Shown: positions 1-9,304 of the stretch, one piece after another
How the letters are laid out: the number at the start of each line of letters is the position of its first letter
Numbering within the stretch: position 1 is the first letter of the stretch
Assembly (NCBI GenBank): GCA_028289645.1
Contig: JANQOK010000015.1
Span: forward strand, 372,001-436,000
Reading direction: 5' to 3'
DNA length: 64,000 nt
Source of the DNA: Anderseniella sp.
GTDB taxonomy: Bacteria > Pseudomonadota > Alphaproteobacteria > Rhizobiales > Aestuariivirgaceae
The notes under the pieces: model-generated
Told to the model about the DNA's origin: nothing
The model's database searches: none
What the model saw: the letters and a program-made list of their open reading frames with translations, nothing else
Made by a program: the position numbers and the translations under genes

Positions 1-1
1 G

Positions 2-1051
2 GGCCGCGTGCTCTATGTGCCGATGAAGGAGGTCAATGCCGCCGACGGCACGGTGACATTTGAAGACGAGGACGGAACCGATGTCACGCTGCCGGTCACC
101 GGCGGCAATGTGAAGCTGCAGTGGAAGCCGGATTTCGGCGCCCGCTGGGCCGCGCTCGGCGTGGACTTTGAAATGTACGGCAAGGATCACCAGACCAACA
201 CGCCGATCTACGACGGCATCTGCCGGGCGCTCGGCGGTCACGCGCCGGAACACTATGTCTATGAGCTGTTCCTGGACCAGAACGGCGAGAAGATCTCCAA
301 GTCCAAGGGCAATGGCCTGACCATCGACGAATGGCTCACCTACGCCCCGACCGAGAGCCTGGCCATGTTCATGTTCCAGAAACCGCGCACGGCGAAGCGC
401 CTGTATTTCGACGTTATTCCGCGCGCCGTGGATGAGTATTTTCAGCATCTGGCGGCTTTCGAGAGACAGCATAATTCGCAGGATCTAAAAGCCCAGCTCA
501 CGAATCCGGCCTGGCACATCCATGAAGGCAATCCGCCGAAGGCCGACATGCCGGTCACCTTTGCGCTGCTGCTCAACCTGGCAGCGGTGGCCAATGCAGA
601 GACCAAGGACGGCCTGTGGGCGTTTATCCAGCGCTATTCACCCGACACCAGCCCTGCAACCCATCCGCATATCGACCAGCTTGCCGGGTTTGCGCTGCGC
701 TATTTCGAGGACTTTGTCAGGCCTGCCAAACAGTACCGCGCGGCTACAGACGATGAGGCAGTTGCCCTGCGAGACCTGTCAGATGCACTGGCCAAGTTGC
801 CGGCGGGCGCGACACCGGAAGACATCCAGTCGGCCGTTTATGATGTCGGCCGCAGGGAGCCGTATACCAAGCAGAACAAGGACGGCAGCACCGGCGTATC
901 GCTGGCCTGGTTCAACACACTGTATGAAATCCTGCTCGGCGAGAAACAGGGGCCGCGATTTGGCTCGTTTGTGGCGCTTTACGGCATCGAGGAAACCCGC
1001 GCCCTGATCGGACGCGCCCTGGCCGGTGAGCTGGTCAAGGTGGATGCATGA
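2..1051 (+). CDS. lysK: Lysine--tRNA ligase, class I (5' truncated)
   Basis: The reading frame is already open at the first base, so the gene starts outside the window. About 349 residues are visible; class I LysRS is usually about 530, so roughly the first third, including the HIGH motif, is missing. The visible part has the class I signature KISKSKGNG near residues 95-103 (the KMSKS loop that holds ATP). It also has the [12 protein letters not shown] and [18 protein letters not shown] blocks typical of this archaeal-type enzyme, which is common in alphaproteobacteria. The enzyme charges tRNA-Lys in the cytoplasm. The stop TGA overlaps the next ATG (ATGA), so the following peptidase gene is probably co-translated. 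Confidence 0.95.
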   Translation, partial: GRVLYVPMKEVNAADGTVTFEDEDGTDVTLPVTGGNVKLQWKPDFGARWAALGVDFEMYGKDHQTNTPIYDGICRALGGHAPEHYVYELFLDQNGEKISKSKGNGLTIDEWLTYAPTESLAMFMFQKPRTAKRLYFDVIPRAVDEYFQHLAAFERQHNSQDLKAQLTNPAWHIHEGNPPKADMPVTFALLLNLAAVANAETKDGLWAFIQRYSPDTSPATHPHIDQLAGFALRYFEDFVRPAKQYRAATDDEAVALRDLSDALAKLPAGATPEDIQSAVYDVGRREPYTKQNKDGSTGVSLAWFNTLYEILLGEKQGPRFGSFVALYGIEETRALIGRALAGELVKVDA

Positions 1052-2214
1052 CGACACCGGCGCGCGGCTTTGACCTGTCCGAGTTCGAAGCGCGTCATGA
1101 ACGGGCGCAGGCGGAAATGACCGCCCGCAGCCTAGATGCTGTAGTTGTCACCGCCCCGCCCAACTGGCGCTATTTTGCCGGTTTTGCCACCCAGTTCTGG
1201 GAAAGTCCGACGCGGCCGTGGTTTCTCGTCCTGCCGCGTGACGGTGAGCCAGTGGCGGTCATCCCGACCATTGGCGAGCCTGGCATTGCCAGGACCTGGG
1301 TGAAGGATATCCGCACCTGGCCGGCGCCGCAGCCCGAAGATGACGGTGTGTCGTTGATGGCTGAGGTGCTGGCAGACTGCCCGCACCGCTTCGGCCGTGT
1401 CGGCTGGGAGATGGGACGCGAGAGTGTCATTCGCATGCCGATTGCCGACTTTGACCGTATCCGGTCAGCCTGCTCCGGTATAGAGTTTGCCGACGCATCG
1501 CCGCTGATCTGGCGCCTTCGCATGGTCAAGTCGCCGGCGGAAATCGCGAAGATTGAACGGGCCTGCCGGATCGGCAGCGAGGCCTATGCCGCGCTGCCCG
1601 GGCAATTGTCCGCCGGCATGAACGAGCATGACATCGCCCGCACGTTCCGGGCCGAACTGACCCGGCAGGGTGCCGACGCTATACCGTTCATGGCCGTGAC
1701 CGCCGGGGCAGGCGGCTATAACCAGATCATCGTCGGGCCCAATGACCGGGATCTCGCCGCCGGCGATGTGCTGTTCATCGACCTCGGCGCCACGTTCGAC
1801 GGTTACTTCTGTGACTTCGACCGCAATTTTGCCTGCTGCGATGTGGATGACGAGACCAAGAAGACCCAGGACATTGTCTGGCGCGCCACCGAAGCCGGCA
1901 TCGCCGCGGCGCGGCCTGGAGCAACTCCGGCGGACCTTGCCGCCGCCATGGTGTCGGTGATGGCCGATGCCGGGGCGACGGGTGGCAATGTAGGGCGCCT
2001 CGGACACGGGCTTGGCCTGCAGCTCACCGAGCCGCCATCGAACATGGCGGGTGACGGGACCGTGCTCGAGCCCGGCATGGTGATGACAATCGAGCCGGGC
2101 ATGGACTATGGCGACGGCAAGATGCTGGTGCATGAGGAAAACGTGGTCATCACCGAAGACGGCTGCCGTCTGCTGACTACACGCGCCCCGCGCGAGATGT
2201 GGCGTGTCGGTTAA
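1048..2214 (+). CDS. M24-family metallopeptidase (Xaa-Pro aminopeptidase-like)
   Basis: 388 residues. The N-terminal third is the creatinase/prolidase N-domain ([11 protein letters not shown]). The C-terminal pita-bread domain carries the dinuclear metal ligands: Asp in [18 protein letters not shown], His in GHGLGL, Glu in TIEPGM and Glu in VHEENVVIT. Members cleave X-Pro bonds or hydrolyse C-N bonds of small substrates such as creatine. Substrate cannot be read from the sequence. DddP (DMSP lyase) also uses this fold, but nothing here specifically points to it. The gene overlaps lysK by 4 bp, and its stop overlaps the convergent MFS gene. Confidence 0.88.
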   Translation: MTTPARGFDLSEFEARHERAQAEMTARSLDAVVVTAPPNWRYFAGFATQFWESPTRPWFLVLPRDGEPVAVIPTIGEPGIARTWVKDIRTWPAPQPEDDGVSLMAEVLADCPHRFGRVGWEMGRESVIRMPIADFDRIRSACSGIEFADASPLIWRLRMVKSPAEIAKIERACRIGSEAYAALPGQLSAGMNEHDIARTFRAELTRQGADAIPFMAVTAGAGGYNQIIVGPNDRDLAAGDVLFIDLGATFDGYFCDFDRNFACCDVDDETKKTQDIVWRATEAGIAAARPGATPADLAAAMVSVMADAGATGGNVGRLGHGLGLQLTEPPSNMAGDGTVLEPGMVMTIEPGMDYGDGKMLVHEENVVITEDGCRLLTTRAPREMWRVG

Positions 2215-3461
2215 TCCTGCAGATCCGCGCCGCGCTCCGTCCACCACATGACGATCAGTGATATTGCGCCCAGTATTGCGAACCCCGCAATCAGCGGTAC
2301 CACCGTGTTGTCGAACCGGTAGCCGATGGCCCAGCCCAGCGGCAGCGAGATGAATGTCGACACGGATCCGACGAAGGCGGCTCCCAGTCCGGCCATGTGG
2401 CCCAGTGGCTCCATGGCCAGCGCGTTGAAATTGCCGAACAGGATACCGGTGGCAAAGAATGCCGCCAGCAGCCAGACCATGAACGACCACAGGGGCGGCA
2501 CGCCGTCGAACTGCCACACGACCAGCAGGAACAGGGCCGAGATCAGGGTGACGGCGTACAGGGCGCGCCAGGTCATGAAACGCATGCCGAGCCGCATCAC
2601 GACACTGGAGTTGAAGACGCTGGCCGCGCCGATGGCAAGCGCCGCCACACCGAAATAGATGGCAAACAGCTTGCCGGTGCCGTAGACGCTCTGGAATACC
2701 TGTTGCGCCGAGCTGAGGTAACCCAGAAAGGCGCCGAATATGATGCCCGATGCAATGGTGTATCCCACCGCGGCACGGAAGCCGCAGGCTTCCCGGATGC
2801 CGCCGGCAATGTTGCGCAGGGAAAACGTTCGCCGTTCTGACACTGCCAGGGTTTCCGGCTGCCGGGCCGCAAACCAAACCGAGGCGATGATTGCCATCGC
2901 CAGCAGCAGGCCGAAGATCGCCCGCCAGTCGGCAACCAGCAGCACCGCTTCGCCGATCAACGGCGCAATGGCCGGCACCAGAATGAAGATGGCCATGACA
3001 ATCGACATGATGCGCGCCATGGCACGGCCTTCATAGCCGTCGCGCACCAGGGCCAGGCTGACAATGCGAGGCGCCGCGGCGCCCAGACCCTGCAGCACCC
3101 GTCCTGCCAGCATGACCTCGAACACCGTTGCCGTCATCGACAGGATGCACCCGGCGATGAAGATCATATAGCCTGCATAGATCACCGGCTTGCGGCCGAA
3201 ACTGTCCGACAGCGGCCCGGCGGCGATCTGCCCGGCGGCGAACCCTAAGAACATGCCTGATACGATCAGCTGGGTGTCGTTGGCGTCCTCGACGCCGAGA
3301 TCGCTGCCGATCCGGCCGAGTGCCGGCAGCATGGCATCGATCGACAGAGCCAGGATCGAGACCATCGTCGCCAGCAGGGTGACGAATTCCGCCAGGCTCA
3401 AGGGTTTGGTCGGTGCGTTCATCGCTGCCGGATAAGACATTGTGCGTGCCGGCGCAATCAC
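2211..3461 (-). CDS. MFS multidrug efflux transporter, Bcr/CflA type
   Basis: 416 residues with about 12 hydrophobic segments. The N-terminal block has Asp in TM1 (ALSIDAMLPALGRIG) and the A-loop GPLSDSFGRKP after TM2, both characteristic of the Bcr/CflA drug:H+ antiporter branch of the major facilitator superfamily. It sits in the inner membrane and probably exports a small amphipathic compound of unknown identity. The frame opens with GTG at 3461; ATG codons at 3440 and 3422 are alternatives, and 3422 (MNAPTKPLS) gives the length nearest to relatives. The 3' end overlaps the convergent M24 peptidase gene by 4 bp. Confidence 0.85.
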   Translation of the reverse strand: MIAPARTMSYPAAMNAPTKPLSLAEFVTLLATMVSILALSIDAMLPALGRIGSDLGVEDANDTQLIVSGMFLGFAAGQIAAGPLSDSFGRKPVIYAGYMIFIAGCILSMTATVFEVMLAGRVLQGLGAAAPRIVSLALVRDGYEGRAMARIMSIVMAIFILVPAIAPLIGEAVLLVADWRAIFGLLLAMAIIASVWFAARQPETLAVSERRTFSLRNIAGGIREACGFRAAVGYTIASGIIFGAFLGYLSSAQQVFQSVYGTGKLFAIYFGVAALAIGAASVFNSSVVMRLGMRFMTWRALYAVTLISALFLLVVWQFDGVPPLWSFMVWLLAAFFATGILFGNFNALAMEPLGHMAGLGAAFVGSVSTFISLPLGWAIGYRFDNTVVPLIAGFAILGAISLIVMWWTERGADLQD

Positions 3462-3477
3462 CTCTACTGCATAACTG

Positions 3478-4494
3478 CTATGGCTTTTGCGGCGCCAGAT
3501 TTATAGAGCTGTCCCAGATGCGCTTCCAGAACAATGGCAGGCGGGATGTGTCACGTATCGCGGACATACGTTCGTTGGCCGGTTTCATGCTGCCGTCTGC
3601 AACAATGTCGGCAACCTTGAAGCTGAACACATAGGAGCCTTCAACACCCATTCTGAGATCAGTGATGACCACTTCGGAAGGTGTTGGCTGCGAGACCCGG
3701 TAGAAGCCATGGCTGAACCATTGCAGCCGCTTCACATACCAGTTGTCGGCAATTGCCTGCAGCAGGTCGGTGCGGCTTTCATAGCGGGTGAAGCGGATGT
3801 CCTTGCTGTCGTCGAGGATTGAGTAGTAGCCGACATAGTAACCGTCGTCCTGCATGGCCACAAAGCGCCACAACAGCGTGTTGAACGGCGCCGGAGTTGA
3901 CAGAAGATGGTTGTGGGTCAGCCCCTGTTTCTCCATGGAACGGTCCGCAATATCCGTGACATAGGCCTTGGCGGCCATCGTCCACGCCAGATAGGTGCCG
4001 GCAAGAGCCAGGCAGACCGTATTGACCCGGTGGCCGAACTGGTGTTGCCGGTTGAAGGCCAGAGCCGCGATGACACCGATGACCAGCCACAGGGTAAACG
4101 CGGGGTCAATGATGAAGGTGGACGACCCCGACACCGGGTATTCGGTGATCGGCCAGAACAATTGCGTGCCGTAGACCGTAAAGGCATCCAGCAGCACATG
4201 GGTGATCAGCACCAGCCAGACCATGGCCATCCAGTGTTTCAGGCTGGCAATGCCGTGCAGCCGGTGCAGCGCCCAGCCGATTGCAGGAGTGGCGGCTGTA
4301 AGCACCAGCATTGAGTGCGAAAACCCGCGATGATAGGTGAAATCCTCAATGGCGCCGCCAAAGGGGATGAATACGTCGAGGTCAGGCAGTGTCCCGAGCA
4401 AGGCACCGTAAAGGCTTGCCTTGCGCCCGATGGCACGGCCGATAACCAGTTCGGCAACCGAGGCTCCGAGCAATGCTTGGGTAAGGGAATCCAT
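3478..4494 (-). CDS. YdjM/DUF457 membrane-bound metal-dependent hydrolase-like protein
   Basis: 338 residues. The N-terminus has the DUF457 pattern: MDSLTQALLGASV, then GTLPDLDV with acidic residues, then a FTYHRGFSHS block whose His residues are the likely metal ligands. Several membrane segments follow (about 60-185), then a soluble C-terminal region of about 150 residues. The family includes the LexA-regulated YdjM of E. coli and is annotated as a membrane-bound hydrolase, but no substrate is established. It lies just upstream of the Bcr/CflA gene on the same strand (16 bp gap) and may share its transcript. Confidence 0.8.
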   Translation of the reverse strand: MDSLTQALLGASVAELVIGRAIGRKASLYGALLGTLPDLDVFIPFGGAIEDFTYHRGFSHSMLVLTAATPAIGWALHRLHGIASLKHWMAMVWLVLITHVLLDAFTVYGTQLFWPITEYPVSGSSTFIIDPAFTLWLVIGVIAALAFNRQHQFGHRVNTVCLALAGTYLAWTMAAKAYVTDIADRSMEKQGLTHNHLLSTPAPFNTLLWRFVAMQDDGYYVGYYSILDDSKDIRFTRYESRTDLLQAIADNWYVKRLQWFSHGFYRVSQPTPSEVVITDLRMGVEGSYVFSFKVADIVADGSMKPANERMSAIRDTSRLPLFWKRIWDSSINLAPQKP

Positions 4495-4537
4495 GTGGTC
4501 TTAACGCAAACTTGGCTTTAGCGGATGTATTGAGGAC

Positions 4538-5164
4538 TTATTGGCTGGTCCAGACGATTCGCGCCATCCATTTGATGTCGCTGCGCTGAAGGGTGATTAG
4601 GGGCAGTTGCGGGTTGAAGCAGGCAAGTTCAAGCACCGTGCCGGTGTCGCGATTGAGCCGTCTGGCCATGACCTCGCCGTCATGGGTCCTGACCACGACG
4701 CGGTCGCCGGGCCGTACCGCCGCTGCCGGCGATACGATAACCATGTCGCCGTCGCGATACACCGGCTTCAGCTGATCGCCGCTGACGTGCAGCGCATAGG
4801 CACACGGGTCGTCTATGCCGGGCAGGTCGATCCGGTTCCAGTTATCCCCGGCCGGCCGGCCGGCATCATCGAAAGCACCGGGTGCGCCGGCTTGCGCCAA
4901 ACTGATGCTCGGCACTGTGCGCTGCAGCCGTTTTGCTCCATGCACCAGACCGGCAAAGTCGCCCAGGCTGGTCCGCGTCACTGCAAGGCATTTGGCAACG
5001 CTTTCGGTCGTTGGCCAGCGCGGCCTGCCCTGTGGCGTCTCGCGTTTCGACTTGTTGAACGCGGTGGCGTCCAGTCCCGCTGCCCTGGCCAGGCCCGATG
5101 CCGACATGCCGTTAGCCTCAGCCAGCCGGTCAATGGCCTGCCAGATCTGTGAATGTGAAAACAA
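4538..5164 (-). CDS. LexA/S24-like HTH transcriptional repressor, catalytic dyad apparently lost
   Basis: 208 residues if started at TTG 5164. I prefer this start because GGGAG lies about 6 nt upstream and the protein then begins at the conserved FSHSQIW; the open frame extends upstream to 5347 without family similarity. Residues 1-65 form an HTH domain (ASGLARAAGLDATAFNKSKR). Residues 115-205 match the S24 peptidase/repressor domain (YALHVSGD...VYRDGDMVIVSP...GDRVVVR). In active members the nucleophile Ser lies in GDSM; here the motif reads GDQL (Gln131). The general-base Lys in the VMAK-type motif is Arg (R168). Self-cleavage therefore looks impossible. It probably acts as a DNA-binding regulator. 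It is divergent from the DUF952 gene. Confidence 0.85.
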   Translation of the reverse strand: MFSHSQIWQAIDRLAEANGMSASGLARAAGLDATAFNKSKRETPQGRPRWPTTESVAKCLAVTRTSLGDFAGLVHGAKRLQRTVPSISLAQAGAPGAFDDAGRPAGDNWNRIDLPGIDDPCAYALHVSGDQLKPVYRDGDMVIVSPAAAVRPGDRVVVRTHDGEVMARRLNRDTGTVLELACFNPQLPLITLQRSDIKWMARIVWTSQ

Positions 5165-5336
5165 GGCCGTCTCTCCCAGGAGCGCATCCGGTCGCAACTG
5201 CTCCCCCCGAGAATGCTTCCTGACTGCTTTAACATTTGCGGAAACTTTACCTTTCCGTTTCGTCGTGCACAAGCTGGGGCCTGGAGCGAATGGGTGCTTG
5301 TCTTGCCGGCACACGGCGAATAGGTTCGCTGCCAAC

Positions 5337-5681
5337 ATGGCAATCATCTACAAGATCATCGATCGCGACGAGTGGGACGCCGCCCGCGGCTGTGGCAGGT
5401 ATGCCGGTTCAAAAGATGACCGGCGTGACGGCTTCATTCACTTTTCAACGAAACAGCAGGTTATCGAAACGGCGGCAAAGCACTTCGCTGGCCGGGACAA
5501 CCTGTTGCTGCTGGCCGTTGACGGTGCGGGCCTGGGCACAAACCTGAAATGGGAGGCATCTCGCGGCGGTGCCCTGTTTCCGCACCTCTACAAGCCAATG
5601 CCGGTATCGTCGGTTGTTCAGTCGTGGCCATTGCGCGTCAACGAAGATGGCACTCACGAGTTTCCGGACGACATGCCATGA
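5337..5681 (+). CDS. DUF952 domain protein
   Basis: 114 residues starting MAIIYKIID at ATG 5337; the frame is open upstream but only this start gives the family N-terminus. It shows the DUF952 hallmarks: DGFIHFST in the middle and a FPHLYKPMP block near the end. It is a small cytoplasmic protein of unknown function, structurally related to glutathione-S-transferase-adjacent and ADP-ribosyl-like small folds only by distant inference. It overlaps pyrD by 4 bp (ATGA), so it is co-expressed with pyrimidine biosynthesis. Confidence 0.85.
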   Translation: MAIIYKIIDRDEWDAARGCGRYAGSKDDRRDGFIHFSTKQQVIETAAKHFAGRDNLLLLAVDGAGLGTNLKWEASRGGALFPHLYKPMPVSSVVQSWPLRVNEDGTHEFPDDMP

Positions 5682-6769
5682 GCCGCCTGTTTTCACTGGC
5701 ACGTCCGGTCCTGCACGCGCTCGACCCCGAAACCGCCCACAACCTGACCATCGCCACATTGAATTCAGGTGTGTTGCAGGCAGGTGCTGTTCCGGCGGAT
5801 GTGCGGTTGCAGGTAAACTGCATGGGGCTGGATTTCCCCAACCCGCTTGGTCTTGCAGCCGGCTTCGACAAAAACGCCGAAGTGCCCGACGCCATGCTGG
5901 GTCAGGGGTTCGGGTTCGTCGAGATTGGCTCGGTCACCCCGCGTCCGCAAAACGGCAATGACAGGCCGCGCCTGTTTCGCCTGCCGGAAGACAATGCGGT
6001 GATCAATCGCATGGGTTTCAACAATGACGGTCACGCCCGGGTGTTCGATCGGCTGGCCGAACGTGGTGACCGCGGCGGCATTGTCGGTGTCAATCTCGGG
6101 GCCAACAAGGACTCCGATGACCGCATTGCCGACTATGCGCTGGGCGCGGCTGCATTCAACCGGCTGGCCAGCTACATCACGGTCAATATCTCGTCTCCCA
6201 ACACGCCCGGATTGCGCGCCCTGCAGTCACGCGGTGAACTGGAAACCCTGATCGGTCGCGTCCGCGATGCCGTGATTGCAGCCGCCGCTGAAGACGGGCG
6301 CCAGGCGCCGCTGGTGCTGAAGATAGCGCCTGACCTGGTGGAAGATGAGCTTACCGATATCGCCACGGTGTGCCTGGATATGAAGGTGGATGCGGTTATC
6401 GTGTCGAACACGACAATCTCGCGCCCGCCGCTGAAGTCGAAGCACGCGCAGGAGGCCGGAGGACTGTCCGGCGCCCCGCTGTTCCGGCTGTCGACGGTGC
6501 AGCTGGCCCGCATGCATGCCATGACCGACGGCAAGCTGGTCCTGATCGGTGCCGGCGGCATCGCCAGTGCCGAAGATGCCTGGCAGAAGCTGCGCGCCGG
6601 TGCGTCTCTGCTGCAGCTTTACTCCGCGCTGGTCTATCAGGGCCCGCAACTCGTTGCCGACATTCTGCAGGGCCTGTCAAATCGGCTGGATGAACACGGG
6701 TTTTCCGGCCTGCGCCAGGTCACCGGCAGTGGCCGGCAGGAGTGGATTGACGGCGGGCCGCGACCCTGA
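5678..6769 (+). CDS. pyrD: Dihydroorotate dehydrogenase (quinone), class 2
   Basis: 363 residues. It oxidises dihydroorotate to orotate, passing electrons through FMN to the membrane quinone pool: step 4 of de novo pyrimidine synthesis. The N-terminal amphipathic segment (LFSLARPVLHALDPETAHNL) is the quinone/membrane contact typical of class 2 enzymes. The FMN barrel carries NPLGLAAGFDKN, INRMGFNNDG, VNISSPNTPGLR (with the catalytic Ser region) and VSNTTISR. The ATG at 5678 overlaps the DUF952 stop. A longer open frame starting at 5549 is not needed by homology. Confidence 0.95.
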   Translation: MSRLFSLARPVLHALDPETAHNLTIATLNSGVLQAGAVPADVRLQVNCMGLDFPNPLGLAAGFDKNAEVPDAMLGQGFGFVEIGSVTPRPQNGNDRPRLFRLPEDNAVINRMGFNNDGHARVFDRLAERGDRGGIVGVNLGANKDSDDRIADYALGAAAFNRLASYITVNISSPNTPGLRALQSRGELETLIGRVRDAVIAAAAEDGRQAPLVLKIAPDLVEDELTDIATVCLDMKVDAVIVSNTTISRPPLKSKHAQEAGGLSGAPLFRLSTVQLARMHAMTDGKLVLIGAGGIASAEDAWQKLRAGASLLQLYSALVYQGPQLVADILQGLSNRLDEHGFSGLRQVTGSGRQEWIDGGPRP

Positions 6770-6795
6770 TTGTCGCGGATCCCGCCTGGCCTTGC

Positions 6796-7644
6796 TCAGA
6801 CCTTGCCGCGCACCACCGTCTGACGTTGCGACCCGAGCCCGTCGATACCGAGTTCCATCACGTCCCCCGGCTTCACGAACACAGGCGGTTTCATGCCCAG
6901 GCCGACACCTGCAGGCGTGCCGGTGATGACGATGTCGCCTGGCCGCAAGGTCATGAACCGTGACAGGTAGGAGACGATGAACTTGATCGGAAAGATCATG
7001 TTCCTGGTCGTGCCGTCCTGCATGCGCTTTCCGTTGATGTCGCACCAAAGGTTGAGTTTCTGCGGGTTGGGAACCTCGTCACGCGTCACCAGCCAGGGAC
7101 CGATGGGACCGTAAGTGTCGTGGGATTTGCCCTTCACCCACTGCCCGCCGTGTTCGATCTGGTTCTCGCGCTCCGACACGTCATTGCACACGAAGTAGCC
7201 GGCCACATGGCTCAGTGCCTTGGACTGTGAAACGCTCTTGGCCTCGCTGCCAATGACAAACCCGATCTCCACCTCCCAATCGGTCTTCGCCGAGTTCTTT
7301 GGCAGGACCACATCGTCGTTTGCACCTGCAATGCAGCTCGTGTGCTTGGAGAAGATCACCGGCTCGGTGGGAATCGGGTGGCCGGTTTCTTCGGCATGGT
7401 CGGTGTAGTTCAGGCCGACGCAGATGAAGTTGCCGACGCCGGTCAGTGGCGGTCCGAAGCGGGGTTTGCCCTTGACCAGCGGCAGCCGGGCCGGATTGAT
7501 CCTGGCGAGTTTTGCCAGTGCCTTGTCCGACAACTGGTCCGGCGTGATGTCGGCAATGCGATCCGACAGGTCGCGCAGTTTTCCATCCGCATCGATCAGG
7601 CCCGGTTTTTCCCTGCCGGCCCGGCCATAACGTACAAGCTTCAT
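6796..7644 (-). CDS. Fumarylacetoacetate hydrolase (FAH) family protein
   Basis: 282 residues. The N-terminal part resembles the small cap region (MKLVRYGRAGREKPGLIDADG). The C-terminal FAH domain begins about residue 70 (FICVGLNYTDHAEE) and has the acidic metal ligands in DWEVEIGFVIG and the NDVSERE block, ending with VITGTPAGVG. Family members hydrolyse C-C bonds of acylpyruvates and similar diketo acids, or act as 2-oxo-hept-3-ene-dioate hydratases; the real substrate is unknown. Downstream of the unrecognised 7658-8293 gene and regulator on the same strand, it could belong to the same catabolic operon. Confidence 0.88.
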   Translation of the reverse strand: MKLVRYGRAGREKPGLIDADGKLRDLSDRIADITPDQLSDKALAKLARINPARLPLVKGKPRFGPPLTGVGNFICVGLNYTDHAEETGHPIPTEPVIFSKHTSCIAGANDDVVLPKNSAKTDWEVEIGFVIGSEAKSVSQSKALSHVAGYFVCNDVSERENQIEHGGQWVKGKSHDTYGPIGPWLVTRDEVPNPQKLNLWCDINGKRMQDGTTRNMIFPIKFIVSYLSRFMTLRPGDIVITGTPAGVGLGMKPPVFVKPGDVMELGIDGLGSQRQTVVRGKV

Positions 7645-7657
7645 TTCTGATTGCCTC

Positions 7658-8293
7658 TTAAGATTTGTCTCCGGCCCGCTTTACGCTGTGGTGCCAGATC
7701 GGTTGATAACCCGCGTGCAAAATGCGCGCGATTGTCGGCGGTGTCAAAACCTCAACTTCGATATTCAGATCAAGGGGTACGGCTGTGCCGTATCCAGACG
7801 CTGTCCAGGGCAGGAGATTGCCGCTGCGAACGGCAAATATGTCGCCATCGAAACGAACCATGGCACCATCCGGCAGAGAACCCGGCGCGGCCGACCAGGT
7901 GATCTTCCCACCGCCCTTCGCCCGCCGTTCACTTGACAGCATCCGGTCCATGTCCGGTGCCTTGGGAGGGGCCGCAAGGGCCTGTGAGGTTTGCCAGGCT
8001 GACTGGAACATCAGCGCATCCCGGCGCCGGCATTCAAAACAGGGCCGGTGCCCGGCTGCCAGCGCGGTCACCTCGTCCATGAAGAACAGCTCGGTATATC
8101 CCTGGCCCATCACCTGGCGCTGGCGCGACTTGAATTGCAGCACGCAGGTGATCCACTGCCGCGAGCTTTGTGTCCTGACAAGGGTCCGGGACTCGGGATC
8201 GTGGATTCTGCCACCGCGGTTGCCCATTAGCATGCCGCGTGCTGGCGAAACGACAATCTCACCATCGGGTCTCACGCGATTCTGCAACGGCAT
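7658..8293 (-). CDS. Conserved-looking hypothetical protein with CxxC-type motif
   Basis: 211 residues; I do not recognise the family. Visible features are a cysteine pair in HRPCFECRRRDA near residue 95, a stretch rich in Arg/Gln before it (FKSRQRQVMGQGYTELFF), and no signal peptide or membrane segment. It is preceded by the FadR-like regulator (gap 6 bp) and followed by the FAH-family gene (gap 13 bp) on the same strand, so the three are probably one transcript. The CFEC motif could bind metal, but this is a guess. Confidence 0.7.
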   Translation of the reverse strand: MPLQNRVRPDGEIVVSPARGMLMGNRGGRIHDPESRTLVRTQSSRQWITCVLQFKSRQRQVMGQGYTELFFMDEVTALAAGHRPCFECRRRDALMFQSAWQTSQALAAPPKAPDMDRMLSSERRAKGGGKITWSAAPGSLPDGAMVRFDGDIFAVRSGNLLPWTASGYGTAVPLDLNIEVEVLTPPTIARILHAGYQPIWHHSVKRAGDKS

Positions 8294-8299
8294 GGCGAT

Positions 8300-9067
8300 C
8301 TACTTCCGGATATTGTGCCGGTCCAGGCGGCGTTCAGCGGTTTGGTTCCGCGCGGCTTCGGCATCGCTTTCACGCCATGCCGCGCCGACCGATTTCATGT
8401 GGGCCCTGACCGCAGCCTCGGCCCGGTCGGGATCGCGTGCCATCACCCCGTCATAGATGGCGCGGTGCTGCTCAAGCAGCGCATCGCGACCGCCCTTGTG
8501 ACCATACAGAAGGTAGCGATTGTAAAACACCCCGTGCTCCAGAAGATTGTAGATCGAGCGCAGCGACTGGATCATCACGATGTTGTGGCTGGCATCGCTG
8601 ACCGCGATGTGCAGCTCGACATCCAGTTGCGCCTCCTCGTCCGGATCCTCCTTCTCGTGCGCGGCTTCCATGCGCTGCATGATGGATGTCAGGATTTCAT
8701 GATCGGCGCTGGTGGCGCGCTCGGCCGCCCAGCGCGCGGCCTGTGCCTCGATACCCTCGCGGAATTCCAGGTAGTCACCGGTTGCCTTCTCGTGCTTGCC
8801 GAACAGCCCGATAATCGGTTCACCGAAAATCGAGTGCATGACGTCGGCCACGTAGGTGCCGCCGCCCTGTCTTGCAGTGAGCAGGCCCGATGCTTCCAGT
8901 TTACCGAGTGCTTCGCGCAGGGTTGGACGCGACACGCCGAATTCACCGGCCAGGTCACGCTCCGCCGGCAGCCGGTCGCCGGGGCGCAGAACGCCTTCCA
9001 GTATCAATTGCTCGATCTGGTGTACGATTTCCGATGATACCCGTCCCTGCCCCACGGGGTGAAACAT
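8300..9067 (-). CDS. GntR/FadR-family transcriptional regulator (FCD domain)
   Basis: 255 residues from ATG 9067, chosen because GGAGG lies 8 nt upstream; an ATG at 9106 is in frame but has no ribosome site. Residues about 10-75 are a winged HTH with the GntR signature GDRLPAERDLAGEFGVSRPTLREAL. The rest is an FCD ligand domain with Asp/His residues that usually bind a metal and a carboxylate effector (LDVELHIAVSDASHN). It is divergent from a TRAP transporter operon and heads a run with an unknown gene and an FAH hydrolase. The likely effector is therefore a carboxylic acid taken up by the TRAP system. Confidence 0.88.
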   Translation of the reverse strand: MFHPVGQGRVSSEIVHQIEQLILEGVLRPGDRLPAERDLAGEFGVSRPTLREALGKLEASGLLTARQGGGTYVADVMHSIFGEPIIGLFGKHEKATGDYLEFREGIEAQAARWAAERATSADHEILTSIMQRMEAAHEKEDPDEEAQLDVELHIAVSDASHNIVMIQSLRSIYNLLEHGVFYNRYLLYGHKGGRDALLEQHRAIYDGVMARDPDRAEAAVRAHMKSVGAAWRESDAEAARNQTAERRLDRHNIRK

Positions 9068-9127
9068 ACAACCGACCTCCGGTACTAAATTCACTTTATT
9101 TGACATAGATCAAACAAGGGTCTTGCA

Positions 9128-9152
9128 AATTGGTCAAGTTAATTGTCCAATT
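9128..9152. promoter_or_regulatory. Palindromic operator candidate for the FadR-like regulator
   Basis: A near-perfect 25-bp inverted repeat with arms AATTGGTCAA and TTGTCCAATT (one mismatch) and a 5-bp centre lies in the divergent promoter region between the regulator (start 9067) and the TRAP operon (start 9305). FadR-subfamily regulators bind short AT-flanked palindromes containing GGT/ACC or GGTC cores. Binding here is inferred from symmetry and location, not shown. Confidence 0.55.
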
Positions 9153-9304
9153 GTTTCGACGCCACTGGTGTCGCCTACCGAAAGGCTGGCCTTGTGTTCG
9201 GGGCAGGCTGGATTTGAAAACTGGGAGTGCTCTTTGACTGGCGCCCGTCACTGAATGATCGGGCGAAGTGTGAAGTGTAAAACGTGCTAGGGAGGAATCT
9301 GCAC

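Noticed and set aside
1048-2214. DMSP lyase DddP
   Set aside because: Shares the M24 fold, but length and blocks fit general Xaa-Pro peptidases better and no DMSP genes are nearby.
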